From Bacteroidales bacterium (GTDB lineage: Bacteria > Bacteroidota > Bacteroidia > Bacteroidales > WCHB1-69): 9,923 bases of DNA. Shown in pieces: positions 6,686-9,923 of this stretch; position 1 is the stretch's first letter; each line of letters starts with the position of its first letter. Location of the stretch: contig JAQUGA010000086.1 of the NCBI GenBank assembly GCA_028684405.1, forward strand, positions 1 through 9,923. Direction: 5' to 3'. The notes below the pieces were generated by a model. It worked only from the letters and a program-made list of their open reading frames with translations, was not told the origin of the DNA and ran no database searches. The position numbers were made by a program, and so were the translations under genes.

Positions 6686-9471
6686 AGCCCATTGATTTTA
6701 CGGTCCGTTCTGTCTTTCTTTTGCCATTCCACAGGGTCGCCAAAGTTTGATACATCCGCACCTTTTTTAATGAGCTGGATGGCTTCTTCCTTAGAAATCT
6801 TTTTGCCGAAGTCCTTAACGAAAAATATAGAAATTAGGTCTTGGAATGATTTCAGGTTGTTTTTTAAGTCGTCCCATTTTTCCTGCTTTACATACACAGG
6901 ATTGTATGTGTATTCGCTTTGAGCATTGTTGATGTCTTTGCACCAAGTTGCCAAGCGTTTAATTTTTAGTAAGTCGTCTAAATCTTCCCTGCCTTTGGTT
7001 TCAAGAATGTAAAAAGTGTTCGTGCCTGTTTTTACAAAGAAGTCAGGAAAATACTCCCGAATGTTTCCGTCTTGTGCCTGATATTCAATTTTGAAATTGA
7101 TACCACCTTCGCCCATTGTGTTTTTTGCGTAGGCAATTACATCTGAAAAACGACTCTCAAGAAATGATGCCACTTCCAGTTCAAACGGATTGTCACCAAT
7201 GATTTTGTTGAAAACCGATTTTTTGGGAACAAGGAAGGGCTGGTTTTCTGCAACCTTTGGTTTGGTCAGTTTTAGCGAAATGTAGTTTTTAACTTCTGCT
7301 GTTCCTTTATCGGTTACGGTTAGTTCATCAATCGCTTTTTTGAATGTGGCACGCAAAACTTCCTTTGGTTTTACTTCCGAAAGATTTCTTAGCGTTTGTG
7401 GGTCGCTTAATTCAACTTCATTGGCGAAAAGCTGATACTTGATAAAGCTTTCAACCTTTGGATAAAGAATATTAAAGCCGCTTACCAATCGGCTGTCTTT
7501 TAATATGGAAGAAGTGAAAAAGCCAATCACATTGCGGTAGTCGGGAACTGTGTCTTTGAAAACTGTTTTGTGTGAAAGATTGCCTTCAATGTCATTAAAG
7601 ACAATCTCTTTCAATTCGTCTGAACTGAATTTTTTAAGAGCAACTTTTTCGTTTTTGAATTTACTTACGTCAATGTATTCCAAATTTTTAAACTCACGAT
7701 AAATTCTCGGGCTCATTTGTGGAATCGGAATATCCAGTTTATCCAAATCCTTGTCTGGATTTTCTTTGTCCACTTCCACAATAACAGGCGACTTTCCTTT
7801 CGTGCCTTTACCCATTGGGCTGTATTGGAATTCAACACCTTCCGTTTTCAGTTCTTCAACAAACTCCAAAAACTTAGGCGTTCCAACAATCACCAATTTT
7901 TCAGGTGTGTCTAGCGAAAACATTTTTCTCAAACCACGACCGATGGTTTGTTCGGGAAGGATTTTAGAATCCGCACCATAGGGACGAAGCCCCACTATGG
8001 TGGCAACATTTCTAACGTCCCAACCTTCACGAAGCATCAAAACTGAAACAACGGCTTTGTAAGGCGAATGGTCTTTGTCTATTTCGTCTGCTGCTTTGCG
8101 TAGCTTCTCTAATTCTTCCTTGTCTTTTTTACTTGATGCCGTTTCTTTGATTTCACCTGATGTATTGGTGTGAATGGTCAGCACCGAATTTTTCATTTTC
8201 GGATAGTTGGCTTCCAAAAAAGCTGCGGCTTGGTCGGCTTCTTTGGTGTTCATAGCCATTATGAACAGAATAGGAGTTTTGTGATTTTTCAGTTCTTCAT
8301 ACTGCTGTTCCCATTCCAAATAACCCAAATGAATGTAGTCACGGTATCGTTCAACAAAATCGTTGCTGTCTTTTTCCTGAATTTTTTGTCTTGATGCTTC
8401 ATCAGGCAAAACAGGAGATTTCACAACATTGTGTTTGATGGCTTCTACCAAGGGATAATCGCAAATAGTTTGAACGAAAATTGCTCCGTTGTTGTGTCTT
8501 GGTGTTGCTGTGTAGTCTGCTTGCAAACTGATTCCGCTTCCAGTTTTCAGTTTGATTTTATTGTTTATGTCTTCAATGCTTTTGAACCAAGCCAATGAAC
8601 TGTCGTGAATATGATGAGCTTCATCATTCAACACAACTAGGTTTTTAATCTTGTCGCTTCTTAAAATTTTTCCAAGGTCTAAGCCTTTTGAAGTGTCTGC
8701 GTCAGGTTTGGGTTTTACGCCTAAGAAAGTTGTTTCAAAACTCTGCTCAGGTTCTTCATTAAAAAATACCCGATGAATGTTGGTCAGGAAAATATTTCCC
8801 GATTCCGTTATCGGTTTTAAGTCGTCTTGAATATGAAGCGTTAATTGAAAATCGTTTTTCCAGTCTTTGTCGTCAAAGCCATTATCAGGAATAAAAGGCT
8901 CATCAAAAAACATTTTAAGACCATCAAAATCTTTTCTCAAACGATTTAAAACGATGATGTTTGGAGCAATCACCAAGAAGTCTTTTGAGAGTGTGCTGTC
9001 GGTTTCATAAAGTTTATGGAAGTATGACCAAACCAAAGTCAAGCCCATTACTTTTGTCTTACCAGCACCAGTTGCCATTTTCACCACATAACGAGTCCAG
9101 TTTTCGTCAAACATACCAGTGCTTATACGCCCTGATGAATCAAACTTCATCAATTCATATTTGTCCTTGGCATTTGCTATTTCATAGAGATAAACAATTG
9201 ATTCAATGGCTTCACGCTGAGAAAAGAAAAAACTGAATTTAGTTTGTCCGATTAAATGCTCCTGATTAAACCAAAAATTCAAAAGTGATTTTGTCGTTTC
9301 GGATGCTCCTGCATAATTTTCGTCACGCCATTTTGCAACTGCAAGTCTGATTTTATAAACCAATGGCGGTAACAGCTTTTCATAGGCGTTTTGAAAAGCG
9401 TCCATTTGGCTTTGTGTCGGTGCCCACCTTTCGTTGGGCGATAATATTTTAAACGGGTCTGAAAACTTCAT
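6682..9471 (-). CDS. res: Type III restriction enzyme, Res subunit (DEAD/DEAH helicase-nuclease), 929 aa
   Basis: ATP-driven translocase and endonuclease subunit of a Type III restriction-modification system. It should act with the Mod product encoded two genes downstream to cut unmodified DNA. Visible superfamily 2 motifs are Walker A MATGAGKT (132-139), DEAH (283-286), TAT (321-323), the motif V region around REGWDVRNV (481-489) and motif VI QTIGRGLRK (508-516). Near the C-terminus PD (809-810) followed by ETK (824-826) fits a PD-(D/E)xK nuclease. The length is normal for Res. The ATG at 9471 lies about 20 bases downstream of a good Bacteroidota promoter. The stop overlaps the PIN gene by 4 bases (ATGA). 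The last ~35 residues, after the nuclease domain, include FGDPVEWQKKDRTDRKI (910-926), which resembles the toxin-binding tail of small VapB-like antitoxins; that reading is an inference. The Res assignment is firm, but which Type III subfamily it belongs to is not determined. Confidence 0.95.
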   Translation of the reverse strand: MKFSDPFKILSPNERWAPTQSQMDAFQNAYEKLLPPLVYKIRLAVAKWRDENYAGASETTKSLLNFWFNQEHLIGQTKFSFFFSQREAIESIVYLYEIANAKDKYELMKFDSSGRISTGMFDENWTRYVVKMATGAGKTKVMGLTLVWSYFHKLYETDSTLSKDFLVIAPNIIVLNRLRKDFDGLKMFFDEPFIPDNGFDDKDWKNDFQLTLHIQDDLKPITESGNIFLTNIHRVFFNEEPEQSFETTFLGVKPKPDADTSKGLDLGKILRSDKIKNLVVLNDEAHHIHDSSLAWFKSIEDINNKIKLKTGSGISLQADYTATPRHNNGAIFVQTICDYPLVEAIKHNVVKSPVLPDEASRQKIQEKDSNDFVERYRDYIHLGYLEWEQQYEELKNHKTPILFIMAMNTKEADQAAAFLEANYPKMKNSVLTIHTNTSGEIKETASSKKDKEELEKLRKAADEIDKDHSPYKAVVSVLMLREGWDVRNVATIVGLRPYGADSKILPEQTIGRGLRKMFSLDTPEKLVIVGTPKFLEFVEELKTEGVEFQYSPMGKGTKGKSPVIVEVDKENPDKDLDKLDIPIPQMSPRIYREFKNLEYIDVSKFKNEKVALKKFSSDELKEIVFNDIEGNLSHKTVFKDTVPDYRNVIGFFTSSILKDSRLVSGFNILYPKVESFIKYQLFANEVELSDPQTLRNLSEVKPKEVLRATFKKAIDELTVTDKGTAEVKNYISLKLTKPKVAENQPFLVPKKSVFNKIIGDNPFELEVASFLESRFSDVIAYAKNTMGEGGINFKIEYQAQDGNIREYFPDFFVKTGTNTFYILETKGREDLDDLLKIKRLATWCKDINNAQSEYTYNPVYVKQEKWDDLKNNLKSFQDLISIFFVKDFGKKISKEEAIQLIKKGADVSNFGDPVEWQKKDRTDRKINGL

Positions 9472-9491
9472 TTATTTATTAATGTATCGTT

Positions 9492-9524
9492 CAAAGTTAA
9501 TATTTCTGTCTGTGCGATGGCAAA
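9492..9524 (-). promoter_or_regulatory. Bacteroidota-type promoter of the res operon
   Basis: On the minus strand TTTG (9524-9521) is followed by a 21-base spacer and TAACTTTG (9499-9492), a perfect match to the TAnnTTTG -7 element of the Bacteroidota primary sigma factor. It ends 21 bases before the res ATG at 9471, so the leader would be very short. It lies inside the putative cassette, so the operon would not depend on a promoter outside it. Confidence 0.65.
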
Positions 9525-9529
9525 AAACG

Positions 9530-9581
9530 GCTCTTTTGCAAGCTTGGGTTGTGTGTTGGCTTGTGCGGCTTGCAAATGTGC
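9530..9581 (+). repeat. Hairpin repeat, copy 2, upstream of the res promoter
   Basis: TTTGCAAGC (9535-9543) pairs with GCTTGCAAA (9568-9576) over 9 bases. The flanks GCTCTT and AATGTGC are shared with copy 1. The unit ends 6 bases upstream of the -33 element of the res promoter, so it could influence that promoter, although it may be only an element of the cassette ends. Confidence 0.7.
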
Positions 9582-9598
9582 CGTTTGCGGGTCGGCAT

Positions 9599-9639
9599 AG
9601 AATTTCAAAATTTTTTTGCGTTGGGAAAAATTAAAACAC
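9599..9639 (-). repeat. Inner inverted repeat of cassette 1, right copy
   Basis: Inverted counterpart of 2396-2439: AGAATTTCAAAATTTT (9599-9614) and GAAAAATTAAAACAC (9625-9639). The surrounding 9582-9779 has no credible gene. Beyond this repeat the right end continues as A/T-rich DNA with several GTCGG motifs up to site A. Confidence 0.7.
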
Positions 9640-9779
9640 AGAAGGGTCGGCAATGAGTGTCGGCTTACTCGCTGTCCGTTTGTTGTATCGTTTCTATGTC
9701 TGTGTTCACCTGTCAAAATGGTTTACTTTTTCTGTTTTTCTGTCCATTATTTTCTGTCGGGTCGTTGTCTTTTACGCTT

Positions 9780-9796
9780 GTACACAACGGTTGGGC
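9780..9796 (-). repeat. attC-like site A, right half, split by the group II intron
   Basis: In gene orientation the intron's 3' exon reads GCCCAACC then the core GTTGTGTAC (9788-9780). The 12 bases CCAACCGTTGTG are identical to the right half of site C. Complementarity of the core to the R''-like bases at the far end of cassette 1 (plus strand GTTGTGTGC, 2313-2321) supports the assignment. The matching left half must lie beyond the intron, outside the window. Confidence 0.6.
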
Positions 9797-9923
9797 GTCG
9801 AGTAGGCAAGGGGAATTTCACCCCAAGCCTCTCACAGAACCGTACGTGATAGTCTCCCATCATACGGCTCTTGTTATACAAATCTATGCGCTATTTCAAT
9901 AAAATCCAAGACGCCATTGGTAA
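9797..9923 (-). mobile_element. Group II intron, 3' end (partial)
   Basis: The 3'-terminal ~127 bases of a group II intron running off the right edge of the window. Domain V is at 9870-9837, followed by a 3-base linker (TGT, 9836-9834) and domain VI at 9833-9800. In domain VI GAG-A-GGC pairs with GCCT(A)CTC, an inner GGGG/CCCC stem is closed by a short loop, and one A (position 9803) is left bulged. That A is the 7th base from the end, the expected branch point, and the intron then ends in GAC (9799-9797), giving the usual AY terminus. The stretch 9923-9871 is probably the end of domain IV. It could contain the last codons of a maturase, but three frames all end within it and none can be recognised. 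The structural class cannot be set from this piece. Confidence 0.9.
9837..9870 (-). ncRNA. Group II intron domain V
   Basis: The 34-base catalytic hairpin starts GAGCCGTA and ends TACGGTTC. It folds into 8 lower pairs (one G-U), a 2-base CG bulge, 6 upper pairs and a GAGA (GNRA) tetraloop. The catalytic AGC triad is at bases 2-4. All canonical parts are intact, so this copy, or at least its 3' part, looks functional. Confidence 0.93.

Larger units (their letters stand above)
2190..9787 (-). mobile_element. Putative integron-like cassette 1: complete Type III R-M operon (~7.6 kb)
   Basis: Bounded on the minus strand by G|TTGTGTAC at 9788/9787 and by the G of the next core at 2190. Its two ends are inversely repeated: 14 bases beginning TTGTGTACAAGCGT at the right end compare with TTGTGTGCTGGCGT (plus strand, 2314-2327), 11 of 14 identical. 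It holds res, the PIN gene, mod, the OLD-like gene and a promoter. The attC-like site at 2182-2321 would be the recombination site of this cassette. It is far larger than usual single-gene cassettes. The boundaries are inferred from sequence logic, not from an observed excision. Confidence 0.6.

Noticed and set aside
9468..9716. An 82-codon minus-strand frame overlapping the res start
   Set aside because: It crosses the hairpin repeat and the res promoter; its similarity to the left repeat is explained by the DNA repeat itself.
9616..9902. Plus-strand frames across the right end
   Set aside because: They read antisense through the intron domains V and VI, which explains their apparent conservation in genomes.
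9871..9923. C-terminal end of a group II maturase
   Set aside because: Three short frames end here, for example ...LDFIEIAHRFV, but none can be tied to a maturase from so few codons.

Overview
The window looks like accessory DNA from a member of the Bacteroidota. The genes are A/T-rich, starts have no convincing Shine-Dalgarno sequence, and the one clear promoter matches the Bacteroidota form TTTG-N21-TAnnTTTG. I cannot name a family or genus. All six credible genes lie on the minus strand, so the reading order runs from high to low coordinates.

Layout in gene order. (1) 9923-9797 is the 3' end of a group II intron (domains V and VI), cut by the window edge. (2) 9787-2190 holds a four-gene operon: a Type III restriction subunit (res), a PIN/VapC-like ribonuclease, a Type III methyltransferase (mod), and an OLD-like ABC ATPase with a TOPRIM nuclease domain. 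The first three overlap by 1-4 bases and the fourth follows after 9 bases. (3) 2189-947 carries one gene for a YbjQ-type domain joined to a helical region and a C-terminal zinc-ribbon-like motif. (4) 946 to about 157 carries one orphan gene of 121 aa. (5) 1-150 has no gene but has small hairpins.

The main finding is the punctuation between these units. Each junction is an imperfect palindrome of about 125-140 bp, bounded in gene orientation by ...AAC(A) on the left and CCGTTR... on the right. The first 8-9 bases of each unit after the G of GTT are complementary to the last bases before the AAC at that unit's own other end: TTACCCAC/GTGGGTAA, TTGTGCAAT/ATTGCACAA, and TTGTGTAC/GCACACAA with one mismatch. 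This is the R'/R'' logic of integron gene cassettes and attC sites. The cores read GTTRYSY rather than the canonical GTTRRRY, and no integrase is in the window. The arrangement implies three consecutive cassettes in the same orientation, of about 7.6, 1.24 and 0.8 kb. The largest would be a complete Type III R-M system with two extra effector genes and its own promoter. The group II intron sits inside the attC-like site at the right end of that cassette.

Functionally, Mod would methylate host DNA and Res-Mod would cleave unmodified invading DNA. The PIN protein is probably a toxin-type RNase, and the end of Res resembles an antitoxin tail. The OLD-like protein is a likely extra DNA-cleaving or abortive-infection arm. 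These roles rest on motif recognition by eye; no database search was possible.
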